A stretch of DNA of 64,000 nucleotides from Acidobacteriota bacterium. Its GTDB lineage: Bacteria; Acidobacteriota; Holophagae; Acanthopleuribacterales; Acanthopleuribacteraceae. This document shows, piece after piece, positions 35,158 through 42,749 of this stretch; position 1 is the stretch's first letter; each line of letters starts with the position of its first letter. Made by a program: the position numbers and the translations under genes. The stretch is taken from the NCBI GenBank assembly GCA_020637335.1, contig JACJWC010000010.1, positions 1 to 64,000 on the forward strand. The letters run 5' to 3'. The notes beneath the pieces are model-generated. The model saw only the letters and a list, made by a program, of their open reading frames with translations, searched no databases and had not been told where the DNA came from.

Positions 35158-35619
35158 ATGAGAATTAAGGCTTTCTCACTGATCGAGTTGATGGTAGTCA
35201 TCGCAATTATTTCTTTGCTTGCGGCAATTGCTTTACCCCTCTATCAGGATTTTCTGTGCAAAACCCGGGCAAATGAGGCGATGAACGCACTCAGGGATAT
35301 TAAAGGATCCATACAGGCATTTGCCTCAACGGATGTCGATTTCACGGTAGGCGGTGTGACCTGGGCAACGGTAACGGAAATCCAGGAAAATTTGGGGGTG
35401 GAAATCCCTCATTCGCGGTGGACTTATACCGGCAGTGCAACAGCCAGCATCTTAAACATAACTGCAACTGCGGTTAATAGTGTCCAACCGGGATGCTTGC
35501 AAGGTTTTGCTTTCACATGGCAGGCAGTAAGGGGTTCTAACGGTGGAATCATGTATCGGGTGTCAAGTACGGCAAACTCCCGATATATTAGAACGTCTTC
35601 CCTCAGCGGAAAAATATGA
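35158..35619 (+). CDS. Type IV prepilin-like protein with Ala at -1
   Basis: 153 residues. A five-residue leader MRIKA is followed by the class III signal FSLIELMVVIAII and a hydrophobic helix continuing to ALPLYQDF. Glu5 of the mature pilin is present. Unlike the usual Gly before the cleavage site, this gene has Ala. Cysteines at about 35 (CKTRANEA) and near 110 (PGCLQ) could form the pilin disulfide loop. The head is short and beta-rich. GGGGGAGAAA precedes the ATG. It is a paralogue of the pilin at 35814 and probably a minor pilin or alternative major subunit. Confidence 0.88.
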   Translation: MRIKAFSLIELMVVIAIISLLAAIALPLYQDFLCKTRANEAMNALRDIKGSIQAFASTDVDFTVGGVTWATVTEIQENLGVEIPHSRWTYTGSATASILNITATAVNSVQPGCLQGFAFTWQAVRGSNGGIMYRVSSTANSRYIRTSSLSGKI

Positions 35620-35626
35620 TGCCTGC

Positions 35627-35644
35627 CACTTTTTGTCACGAATT
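35627..35644 (+). repeat. Upstream direct repeat, copy 1
   Basis: CACTTTTTGTCACGAATT. It matches copy 2 at 35668 in 15 of 18 positions, 41 bases away (about four helical turns), upstream of the pilin sigma-54 promoter. Likely one half of an activator-binding site. Confidence 0.6.
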
Positions 35645-35647
35645 AAA

Positions 35648-35667
35648 TCAACTCGCACTCGAGTTGA
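35648..35667. promoter_or_regulatory. Perfect inverted repeat between the direct repeats
   Basis: TCAACTCG and CGAGTTGA form 8-bp perfect arms around CACT. It lies exactly between the two direct repeats, about 90-110 bases before the predicted start of the pilin gene, in the position expected for an NtrC-family upstream site. It could also be the end of the preceding prepilin transcript, although there is no T-run directly after it. Confidence 0.5.
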
Positions 35668-35685
35668 CACTTTTTGACAGAAATT
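35668..35685 (+). repeat. Upstream direct repeat, copy 2
   Basis: CACTTTTTGACAGAAATT. Second copy of the 18-bp element, abutting the inverted repeat. Confidence 0.6.
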
Positions 35686-35731
35686 TTTTTGGATCTCAAC
35701 ATCCACTCAACAAATCAGCAAAAAAATTCCA

Positions 35732-35747
35732 TGGCACGCTTCGTGCA
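35732..35747 (+). promoter_or_regulatory. Sigma-54-type promoter of major pilin gene
   Basis: TGGCACGCTTCGTGCA: GG (35733-35734) and GC (35745-35746) are exactly 10 bases apart within a good match to TGGCAC-N5-TTGCA. The predicted start is near 35758, about 55 bases before the ATG. Confidence 0.75.
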
Positions 35748-35813
35748 ACAAGGTAGAATACAAAGATCCTGTCGGAAGGACAGACTTTACTCAAAAAACT
35801 CTGGAGGGTTTTC

Positions 35814-36296
35814 ATGAAAGGTATGAAAAAAGGTTTCTCTTTGATCGAGCTGATGGTGGTTATCGCCATTATCGCTATCCTGGCAGCTATTGCTCTGCCC
35901 CTTTACCAAGATTTCACTTGTAAAACGCGGGCCAATGAGCCAGTAAAACAATTGGCAGACGTAAAAGCTGGCGCTGCAGCTGTTGATGATGATTATGACG
36001 CTGCGTTGACAGCTACTGGTCAAACCTCGTTCATCGACCAATTAAACCAAGCTTTCAACTGCCAAATCCCCAAAACAGCTCGTTTCACGTTTACCGGTGC
36101 TGCGACTTCTAACACAGTGAACGTCGTTGTAACTGCAAATGCTGCTAATAACCCCAGCTGTTTATCAACCTTGGTTTTCACTTACACCATCAACCGTGAC
36201 TCCACCACAGGTGGCGTTCTGTATGGTGTTACCGGTTCAACCTTGACCAAATATGTGAAATCAGTTGCTAGCACCGACCTTTCTGGTCGTATCTAA
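35814..36296 (+). CDS. pilA: Type IV pilin, probable major subunit PilA
   Basis: 160 residues. Leader MKGMKKG, then FSLIELMVVIAIIAILAAIA with cleavage after Gly7 and Glu5 of the mature protein present. ALPLYQDFTCKTRANEP follows, nearly the same as in the pilin upstream. Cysteines in the first loop (FTCKTRA), the middle (FNCQIP) and near residue 120 (PSCLS) allow a disulfide. The strong GGAGG, sigma-54 promoter, upstream repeats and strong terminator all point to a highly expressed major pilin. Assembly genes are not in the window. Confidence 0.9.
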   Translation: MKGMKKGFSLIELMVVIAIIAILAAIALPLYQDFTCKTRANEPVKQLADVKAGAAAVDDDYDAALTATGQTSFIDQLNQAFNCQIPKTARFTFTGAATSNTVNVVVTANAANNPSCLSTLVFTYTINRDSTTGGVLYGVTGSTLTKYVKSVASTDLSGRI

Positions 36297-36315
36297 TAAC
36301 CAACGTTTTAGCGCT

Positions 36316-36347
36316 AAAAAGCTGCCTTTCGAGGCAGCTTTTTTTTT
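36316..36347 (+). terminator. Intrinsic terminator after pilA
   Basis: AAAAAGCTGCC pairs with GGCAGCTTTTT around a TTTCGA loop and is followed by a run of nine T. A strong terminator 20 bases after the pilA stop. Confidence 0.92.
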
Positions 36348-36434
36348 GGCTGTTTCCATTTAGAAAGGTCAATTTGGCTTTTGAGTTTCTCTGCCCAAGC
36401 CGATTTCAATCGCTGGTACTTGAACCCAATTTCA

Positions 36435-37781
36435 TCAAAAAGCCCGTTCAAGCGCAGCCATGAGGGAGTTTGTGAATTGACCTAAGGCTTCATCGCCCTC
36501 AGCTGGTGGCCGCAGCACCTTTTTGAAGCCAAAATGCCTGCATTCCTGGATGCGCAGATCCGACTTGGAAACAGGACGCACCTCGCCGGCCAAACCTAAC
36601 TCGCCAAAGACGGCTAACTCCTCAGCCACGGGAAGGTTGCGGAATGCGGAATAAACGCCAACAGCAATAGCAAGGTCCATGGCTGGTTCGCGCACTTGCA
36701 GACCGCCAGCAACATTAACAAAAACATCGTAGCCCTGAATCTGCAGGCCTGCCTTTTTTTCCAAAACTGCGAGAACCATGGCCAGTCGATTAGGGTCCAC
36801 ACCATTGGTCAATCGTCGCGGCGATGGAAATTGAGTGGAGGTAACCAAGACCTGAAGCTCAACCAAAAAAACGCGGCTACCTTCCACACAAGGAACGATA
36901 ACACTACCCGGTGCATTTTGCGGGCGCTGGCGGATCAGCAGCGCGCTGGGATTGGGAACAACCTCTAAACCCTTTTCGGTCATGCGAAAGATGCCCAATT
37001 CGGAAATGGGTCCAAAGCGGTTTTTCTGTGCTCGAATCAGCCGCAATTCGCCGTCGCGCTCGCCTTCAAAAAGAAAAACCCCATCGACCATGTGTTCAAG
37101 GGTTTTTGGACCTGCGATGACTCCTTCTTTTGTGATGTGCCCTACCAGAACTAGAGTTGCTGCTGCACCTTTTGTCCAGTCAATCAAGCATTGCGCACAG
37201 TGGCGGACTTGGGAAACGGTTCCTGATGGCGACCCTAGCTGAACAGATTGGAGCGTCTGAATGGAGTCCACCACCACAAACTTTGGTTTTAATTGCTCAA
37301 GCAACTCCACTAAAGGTTCCAACCGGGTTTCGTGAGCCACCAAAATGCCATCAGCAGATAAGCCTAGGCGCATACCACGCAATTTGATTTGGCCTACCGA
37401 TTCCTCGCCCGAAATGTAAAGAACGGAGTAGGCATCGGCCAGATTGGCAAAAAGCTGCAATAGCAAAGTGGATTTTCCAACGCCCGGTTCTCCGCCAAAC
37501 AACAAAACGGTTCCGGGCACAAAACCACCACCCAGGACCCGATCCATTTCAGTATTACCGCAATGAATGCGCGTCGTTGAGTCCAAACCAATATCCGCAA
37601 AACGATTCACCTCAACCGGTTTTAAAACGGAAGATTGGAGTTTCTTTTCAACAAGCGTTTCTTCCAGCGTGCCCCAGGCATGGCACTCAGGGCATTGACC
37701 CAACCACTTGGGGCATTGAAAGCCACAGTCACTGCATACAAAAAGGTTTTTTGCTTTGGCCAAATCAGGCACCTTCAGCAT
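36435..37781 (-). CDS. radA: DNA repair protein RadA
   Basis: Helicase-like RecA paralogue that promotes branch migration of recombination intermediates. 448 residues from the ATG at 37781. It has a zinc finger (CSDCGFQCPKWLGQCPEC near 15-32), Walker A GGEPGVGKSTLL, the RadA-specific KNRFG in AQKNRFGPISELG, and the Lon-protease-like C-terminal domain (VNVAGGLQVREPAMDLAIA). The longer frame to 37868 adds a segment inside the acyltransferase gene and is rejected. The chosen start still overlaps that gene by 17 bases. Confidence 0.93.
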   Translation of the reverse strand: MLKVPDLAKAKNLFVCSDCGFQCPKWLGQCPECHAWGTLEETLVEKKLQSSVLKPVEVNRFADIGLDSTTRIHCGNTEMDRVLGGGFVPGTVLLFGGEPGVGKSTLLLQLFANLADAYSVLYISGEESVGQIKLRGMRLGLSADGILVAHETRLEPLVELLEQLKPKFVVVDSIQTLQSVQLGSPSGTVSQVRHCAQCLIDWTKGAAATLVLVGHITKEGVIAGPKTLEHMVDGVFLFEGERDGELRLIRAQKNRFGPISELGIFRMTEKGLEVVPNPSALLIRQRPQNAPGSVIVPCVEGSRVFLVELQVLVTSTQFPSPRRLTNGVDPNRLAMVLAVLEKKAGLQIQGYDVFVNVAGGLQVREPAMDLAIAVGVYSAFRNLPVAEELAVFGELGLAGEVRPVSKSDLRIQECRHFGFKKVLRPPAEGDEALGQFTNSLMAALERAF

Positions 37782-38715
37782 TTGAAATGGCTGGATGATC
37801 CGGCTTGATCTCAAAAAAGGGGTAGAAGGTATACCATTGGTCGGGATATTGGCGGACGACGTCCTCAAGAACCCGAAGATACTGATTCAACATTTCCTGA
37901 ACGCGATCTTCGCGCTTGCCATTTGCTGGCGGATGAATTGGCGGGTAAAGGTGGATTCGGTAGCGCCCATCTTTGCCGTAAAGCGTGAAACAGGGAATTA
38001 CCGGCACACGAGCCAGCAGAGCTAAATGGTAGGGCCCTTCAGGAAACGTACATGTTTTGCCAAAAAACGTGGCCAAAACACCCCGCTCATTAAAATCGCG
38101 GTCGCCTTGAAGGGCCAGAAATTCGCCTTGTTCCAAAGCCCGCAGCGCCGGTAGAGTGGAGAAAAGGGAACGATCAACCGGACACTCTTTGATGTTGGAA
38201 TAACGTCGAAAGCGCGAACGAAATCGCTCGACAATGTTGAAACGGTCACGTACGTAAATCACGGTCAGCGGCCGGACAAGGCGGCCAAAAAAATTACCCC
38301 CCAATTCCCAGTTGCCCATATGAGCTGTAACCAGGATCGCGCCCTGTCCCGCTTGCGTATACGTGAGAACCTGGTCCAAAGCTTCTGGATTTTCGAGCAA
38401 ACGCGTGGGGTCGCCTGTTAATTTGCCGAATTTAAAAAACTCAACCCAGTATCGACTGTGATTATCCACCATTTGCAAGGCCAGCGCCTTACAGTCTGCC
38501 GGGGACTTATCAGGGAAGATGGTTTGGTAGTTGGAGGCAATCGCCTCCAGGTATTGGGGCCGGATCCAAAAAAAGACCCGCATAAAAAAGGAGGCCACCG
38601 GTAAGATAACCTTGGGGCACTTGCTGAGCAGTAAAAAAACCGGAAACCAAAGGCCAAAAAACCATTGGTACAGACGCACTTTCCAAGGCGGTGCCGTCGC
38701 CATTTTCGCTTGCAT
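37765..38715 (-). CDS. Lysophospholipid/lipid A acyltransferase (LpxL/HtrB family)
   Basis: 316 residues with one N-terminal membrane segment and the HxxxxE acyltransferase motif in TAHMGNWELGG (about residue 130), followed by VIYVRDRFN and LALQGDRDF, and then FGKTCTFPEGPYHLA. This is the late acyltransferase family that adds secondary acyl chains to lipid A on the inner face of the inner membrane. It supports an outer membrane with lipid A-like glycolipid, as does LptD at 54260. It lies between the lipoprotein gene (25 bases upstream) and radA (overlap). Confidence 0.85.
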   Translation of the reverse strand: MQAKMATAPPWKVRLYQWFFGLWFPVFLLLSKCPKVILPVASFFMRVFFWIRPQYLEAIASNYQTIFPDKSPADCKALALQMVDNHSRYWVEFFKFGKLTGDPTRLLENPEALDQVLTYTQAGQGAILVTAHMGNWELGGNFFGRLVRPLTVIYVRDRFNIVERFRSRFRRYSNIKECPVDRSLFSTLPALRALEQGEFLALQGDRDFNERGVLATFFGKTCTFPEGPYHLALLARVPVIPCFTLYGKDGRYRIHLYPPIHPPANGKREDRVQEMLNQYLRVLEDVVRQYPDQWYTFYPFFEIKPDHPAISNAEGA

Positions 38716-38739
38716 TGCGGACTCTTATCTTGAAATGGA

Positions 38740-39336
38740 TTAGGGTTGTTGTTCTTGAGCAGGGATTTCCGATCGAGCTGCTTCGGCCTCAATTTGGGCA
38801 AACAGCTCTGCGTTTAAGGTTTGTGCAAGGTTGTCATAACCCAAGGCTCTGATTTGGACCAGGACTTTTTTCATGTCACTTTCCACGCCTTTCTCGGCGG
38901 CTGCTTCATACCATTTCTTTAAGATTGTGGGCTGGCGAGACTCCCATTTGCGCCACTCCGAATAGTCTGGCGAAAGCAAATGCGCTGCAATCAGTTCCAT
39001 TGCGGTCTGATAATTGCCCAGGCGCTCCGCATCCTTGGCCAAACGCGAATAATATTCAAACATCAAGTTTTTGGTGACCGTATCTTGGGGGAATCGGGCC
39101 AGGAAATTCTTAGCGCGCGCATTGAAATCAACGTAAAACTTATTGTCGAATAAAAATTGGATAAATTCTCTCTCCACGTTGGGGTTGGGATCTTTTGCCA
39201 AATGAGCTTCATAAAGATTTTTGGCATCAATCACTTTGCCTTCAGCGGCAAGCGCTTTGGCTTTATCAATTTCTCCGCCGCCACCGCAGTTAAACAGGAG
39301 CAAGGCAGAAACCACACCAAACCATACTGCTTTCAC
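38740..39336 (-). CDS. TPR-like lipoprotein
   Basis: 198 residues. The signal ends in LLLFNC, a lipobox, followed by GGGG. The mature protein is helical with TPR-like pairs (KALAAEGKVIDAKNLYEAHL, ERLGNYQTAMELIAAHLL). Function unknown. An ATG directly before the GTG used here is too close to the GGGAGG site (2 bases); the GTG is 5 bases away, so it is the likelier start. It probably shares a transcript with the acyltransferase and radA genes. Confidence 0.7.
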   Translation of the reverse strand: MKAVWFGVVSALLLFNCGGGGEIDKAKALAAEGKVIDAKNLYEAHLAKDPNPNVEREFIQFLFDNKFYVDFNARAKNFLARFPQDTVTKNLMFEYYSRLAKDAERLGNYQTAMELIAAHLLSPDYSEWRKWESRQPTILKKWYEAAAEKGVESDMKKVLVQIRALGYDNLAQTLNAELFAQIEAEAARSEIPAQEQQP

Positions 39337-39536
39337 CATTACCTCCCAAAGTGCTATCCTCAATTCCCAATTCTACTCTAAAAACCAGTTGGATCAACGG
39401 ATCACCCAAGGAACAAAACACTTTAATCTCAATAAAGCCGCACGCATTCTCCCTTAATCGGGGAATCAATCTGGATGGAGTCCCCTTTTTGAATCTGTTA
39501 AGATAAGCCGGTCATTATTTCCACCTGGAGGCGCAT

Positions 39537-39827
39537 TTGGACATTACTGAATTTCAAAAACGTTTGGGAGCATCCTTCGCCCTCAAGACGGATGGCCCTG
39601 CATTTCAATTGCAGCTTGACCAGGTGGTTGAATCGCCCCAGGCCCCAACTGGCTATGCGTGCTTCAGCGCGGAATTCATAGGTCCGGCACAGCCTGTCTT
39701 ACCGCAGGCTACTTATTGCCTGATAGGGGAAGATGTGATGCTGGAATTGTTTTTGGTGCCGATTGAAAGGCAATCGCAAGGCATCCGCTATCAAGCCATC
39801 TTTAATCAAAAACGCGACCCTGCATAA
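39537..39827 (+). CDS. DUF6916-like small protein
   Basis: 96 residues without signal peptide or membrane helix. FSAEFIGPAQPVLPQATYCL followed by LELFLVPI and YQAIFNQ matches the pattern I associate with DUF6916, a beta-rich domain of unknown role. The TTG start at 39537 has GGAGG 5 bases upstream, which is convincing. It is followed 91 bases later by a secreted helical protein gene on the same strand. The 200 bases upstream hold no gene I can see. Confidence 0.6.
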   Translation: MDITEFQKRLGASFALKTDGPAFQLQLDQVVESPQAPTGYACFSAEFIGPAQPVLPQATYCLIGEDVMLELFLVPIERQSQGIRYQAIFNQKRDPA

Positions 39828-39918
39828 AAAGAAGTCGATTTCCCATTAAACCGGAAGCGCAATGTTTTTGTCTTCAGGAGTGAACAGGCAATCGCCTGCA
39901 ATGCTCAAGGAGGCAAAA

Positions 39919-40521
39919 ATGCTTAAGGCTCTATTGGCTCGAACCATCATCATCACCCTTTCCGTGGTTGGCCTAGCTCAAGACAACGATTGGGCGAACA
40001 GCCCGGAACGAGCTAAAATCCGCGAAAACGTTCAAGTCATCAAAACCTTTAAGCGCGACCAACATCTCATCGACCTAGCAAAAAGGCTGCAACTGGATTC
40101 AGCTCAAGTACAACATCTGCGGCAAATAAAAGCCCAGTGTGAGCAGATCAGAGATCAAAAAAACCAAGAAGAACAACCGCTTACCCAGCAAATGTTGGAT
40201 TTGACAAGCCAACTCCGCAAGCAAGTAGAGAGCGGTCAGACCCCCGATCCCAACCTTGAGCGTGAGATTAAGGCCATTCACAAAAGCCTTCGCCAAGTTC
40301 ATACCAAAACCAAGCTGGCTTTACAGTTGGCCTGCGTGGAACTCCCCGATATCCTGAGTGAAAACCAGGTCCAGACGATAAAGGAATTTGCTCGAGACCA
40401 TAAACAAAACGAAAAACGGGCTGAAAGAGGCGCCAAACGAGGCGATCGAATTGCAAGTCCCAAAGCAAGGCTTGCCCGCGCCCTTCTCAGCGATACGTTT
40501 CTGGCCCAATATCCACAATAA
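39919..40521 (+). CDS. Periplasmic helical protein, CpxP/Spy-like
   Basis: 200 residues. A signal peptide (LKALLARTIIITLSVVGLAQ) is followed by long charged helices. LTQQMLDLTSQLRKQVESGQ and the paired helices after it resemble Spy/CpxP-type proteins that cradle unfolded periplasmic proteins; the family LTxxQ motif is only approximate (LSENQVQTI). The ATG at 39919 has AAGGAGG 6 bases upstream; the frame from 39862 has no export signal. It ends at a terminator shared with the convergent SPOR gene. Confidence 0.6.
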   Translation: MLKALLARTIIITLSVVGLAQDNDWANSPERAKIRENVQVIKTFKRDQHLIDLAKRLQLDSAQVQHLRQIKAQCEQIRDQKNQEEQPLTQQMLDLTSQLRKQVESGQTPDPNLEREIKAIHKSLRQVHTKTKLALQLACVELPDILSENQVQTIKEFARDHKQNEKRAERGAKRGDRIASPKARLARALLSDTFLAQYPQ

Positions 40522-40527
40522 GACACT

Positions 40528-40554
40528 GGCCCCGCTAATTGTGGGGCCTAATTT
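40528..40554. terminator. Intrinsic terminator between convergent genes
   Basis: GGCCCC pairs with GGGGCC around a nine-base loop and is followed by TAATTTTT. It overlaps the last codon and stop of the SPOR gene on the other strand. Confidence 0.7.
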
Positions 40555-41231
40555 TTGCGCACCCAGGAATTCAGTTTAAAGGCCCGGTCAATGACTGATT
40601 TTCCGTGGTTTGCTTCCGATTCGTTGGCAAAGTTACCGACACAAATTTTGGTCATATCGCCTTGATTCTCAAAAAAGACCCGGTAGCCCATTTTGGTGAG
40701 TTGCTCTTCCATTTGTTTCACTTTAGACGGGTCTTTTGAGGCCATTACCTGGATGAAATAAGCCCCACCTGAGGTTATTGGAGGGTCGGATGGGCGCACG
40801 GGCTCAGGCTCTCTTCGTGTTTCCGGTTGAGGCTGTGGAACCGCTTTCACTTCCGGCTCAGGCTGGTTTTCAGCAGGCGAAGGCGAAGCAGAATTTTCTT
40901 CGGCGGTATCCGTGGCCTGATTGGATTGGTCCTGAAGCGCCTGCCAGGAGGAATCTTCTAAATAGGAAACGTCGGCCGGTTTGGGTGGTCCCGCATTTTC
41001 ATCGCGTTCGTAAAGCGATAATTCTACATTTAAAGCTTGCTGGTCCGGATCTTCTGTTGGTACCGCTTCAGATTGGGTAAGCGGCGTCTGGGTCGGATCG
41101 GAACGCCACAACTTATCGTCCTTGCCGATGACCATACCCATAAGCAAAAAGAGAATATTAATGAATACCGATGCAAAAATCATCCACATGATGACTTTTT
41201 TGGGGACGTAGATACCTTCGGACTGTTTCAT
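40548..41231 (-). CDS. SPOR-domain membrane protein
   Basis: 227 residues: cytoplasmic N-terminus, one membrane helix (about 13-36), a Pro/Glu-rich linker (120-155) and a C-terminal SPOR domain (YFIQVMASKDPSKVKQMEEQ, GYRVFFEN, CVGNFAN). SPOR domains bind glycan strands stripped of stem peptides and localise proteins to the septum. A role in cell division or wall remodelling, as for FtsN or DedD, is likely. No catalytic domain is present. Confidence 0.85.
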   Translation of the reverse strand: MKQSEGIYVPKKVIMWMIFASVFINILFLLMGMVIGKDDKLWRSDPTQTPLTQSEAVPTEDPDQQALNVELSLYERDENAGPPKPADVSYLEDSSWQALQDQSNQATDTAEENSASPSPAENQPEPEVKAVPQPQPETRREPEPVRPSDPPITSGGAYFIQVMASKDPSKVKQMEEQLTKMGYRVFFENQGDMTKICVGNFANESEANHGKSVIDRAFKLNSWVRKN

Positions 41232-41351
41232 GAACCGGCCTCACCCGCCTTACCAGATCTGCCCATTATATCGAGAAGGCAGGGTTTATGAGTCCAAAAT
41301 CCAAAGGCTAGGGACTGGTCAAGGGCAGGCAGGATCGCGTATGATGCGACT

Positions 41352-41765
41352 ATGACACGTTTCATGGGCAGCTTAATTTTCGCTATCGTATCGCAAGCCT
41401 GTATGTTGGACACGTCTGGCTCAGCTCAAACAGAGGCCAAATTCGAAACGATCACCCATGGCCAGGCACTGGAATTGGAACCGCATATCAGTTCGGGCCA
41501 GGTTACGGTTTTTGAGGTATATGCCGATTGGTGTGGACCGTGCAAACAAATGAACCAAACGCTGGTGGACCTCAAACAAACCTATGGCACGCGGATAAAC
41601 ATTAAGAAGTGCGATTTGGTTTCCTTCGATTCCGCATTTGCGCAACAACAAGGAATCAAAGACTTGCCCTACTTAATTGTTTATGACGCGAAGGGACAGT
41701 TATTAAAGCGCGGACCCTCCGTTGATGTCTTGCCCCACTTGTTGTCGCACTTGAACAGCCAATGA
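41352..41765 (+). CDS. Exported thioredoxin-fold protein
   Basis: 137 residues. A signal peptide with a possible lipobox (VSQAC, Cys17) is followed by a thioredoxin domain with WCGPCKQM and the cis-Pro segment in DLPYLIVYD. Likely a periplasmic, membrane-tethered thiol oxidoreductase. Its stop overlaps the start of an ECF sigma factor gene as ATGA, so the two are coupled. No anti-sigma gene is seen with it, which raises the question whether it has a sensing role. Confidence 0.78.
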   Translation: MTRFMGSLIFAIVSQACMLDTSGSAQTEAKFETITHGQALELEPHISSGQVTVFEVYADWCGPCKQMNQTLVDLKQTYGTRINIKKCDLVSFDSAFAQQQGIKDLPYLIVYDAKGQLLKRGPSVDVLPHLLSHLNSQ

Positions 41766-42307
41766 TGGAAACCAGCTGTGAAGCTTTAATGCGTGCAATT
41801 GCCATTGGCGATGAAATCGCCTTGGCAGAACTGATCCAGTCGCGATCGGACCACTTTCTGGGCTATTTTGAACGCAGCCTCAAACGCTTTGGCAAAGCGG
41901 CAGACGCCGAAGACCTACTCCAGGAATTTTGGCTAAAGGTTTGGCGAAACCGAAAACGCATTGAGCCCGAGAAGGGTGCTTTCCGCTGGTTGGAACGCAT
42001 TGCCTTAAATTTGCTTATCGATTGGACGCGAAAACAAAAAGTCTGCGAAGTCGTTTTTCCTGAGGAAATGAACGATCCCAAGGAAAACCCTTTTGACACC
42101 CTGCTCGCTAAACAGATCCAAACCAAGTGTTTGGAAAGCCTGGCGCCGCGTCAGCGGTTGGTTTTCCGATTGTGCTGTGAACAGGGGTTGGACCCACAGG
42201 AAGCCGCCCTTTTAGCGGACATAAACCCCTCAACGTTGCGCAATCATTTGGCCCATCTGCGCAAGAACTTGAAAAAGCAAATCAAGGCGTGGGGCTGGTC
42301 CTCGTAA
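41762..42307 (+). CDS. ECF-type RNA polymerase sigma factor
   Basis: 181 residues with region 2 (AEDLLQEFWLKVWRN, near 48-62), WLERIALNLLIDWTRK, and region 4 (LAPRQRLVFRLCCEQGLDPQ with a helix-turn-helix ending LRNHLAHLRKNLKK). Overlaps the thioredoxin gene by 4 bases. It is not closely similar to the ECF factor at 14580. The next gene, 118 bases later, encodes a small exported protein, not an anti-sigma factor, so its control is unclear. Confidence 0.87.
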   Translation: MMETSCEALMRAIAIGDEIALAELIQSRSDHFLGYFERSLKRFGKAADAEDLLQEFWLKVWRNRKRIEPEKGAFRWLERIALNLLIDWTRKQKVCEVVFPEEMNDPKENPFDTLLAKQIQTKCLESLAPRQRLVFRLCCEQGLDPQEAALLADINPSTLRNHLAHLRKNLKKQIKAWGWSS

Positions 42308-42425
42308 ACGATTTCCTTTTTGCTCCTTATTGCCAGGTTAAAAAAAGCTGTTCGCCTTTTAGCCAGAAAACCGTTAACTTTGTTGCAAGCGTTAAAACGC
42401 CAAATCCAAGGGAGGAGTCTCAACT

Positions 42426-42704
42426 ATGTTAGTGAGTTTGTTTGTATTGAGTTCTGTCTTTAGTGTCGTGCCCGGAATGACACCGGAAGGGGAATCGACT
42501 GCACAAGTTAAAATGGCAGAAAAATGGCAGGCCCTTTTTGAGTGGAGCCAAAAGGAGCGCAGAGGGCTAACCTTCTATATCCAAGGCAATACAGTTGCGG
42601 GAATTGTGGTCCAAATCGGCCAGGATTTTGTCGAAGTGCGCAACCAGGAATACGGGTCTATTATCATCAAACTCGATCGGATTGATGCTGTTGCCGGCAA
42701 ATAA
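42426..42704 (+). CDS. Small exported protein with Sm/Hfq-like strand pattern
   Basis: 92 residues. An N-terminal hydrophobic signal (LVSLFVLSSVFSVVPG) is followed by a short helix and five predicted strands: GLTFYIQGNTVAGIVVQIGQ, then DFVEVRNQE, SIIIKLDRIDAV. The pattern of Gly after the second strand and an Ile/Leu-rich end recalls Sm/Hfq barrels. If the signal is real it acts outside the cytoplasm, unlike RNA-binding Hfq. A short GGAGG site lies about 10 bases before the ATG. Function unknown. Confidence 0.55.
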   Translation: MLVSLFVLSSVFSVVPGMTPEGESTAQVKMAEKWQALFEWSQKERRGLTFYIQGNTVAGIVVQIGQDFVEVRNQEYGSIIIKLDRIDAVAGK

Positions 42705-42730
42705 AAAAGGGCGGGGAAATCCCCGCCCTT
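42703..42730 (-). terminator. Intrinsic terminator of the rpsB-tsf transcript
   Basis: Reading the minus strand, AAGGGCGGGG and CCCCGCCCTT form a 10-bp GC-rich stem around a four-base loop, followed by TTTTTTAT. It lies 20 bases after the tsf stop. It also closes the convergent gene at 42704, but lacks a T-run in that direction. Confidence 0.88.
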
Positions 42731-42749
42731 AACGTATGGGTTGGCTAAA

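Noticed and set aside
39460..39490. Hairpin GGGGA/TCCCC followed by TTTTT
   Set aside because: Only five base pairs with a 16-base loop and no plus-strand gene upstream to terminate; too weak to call.
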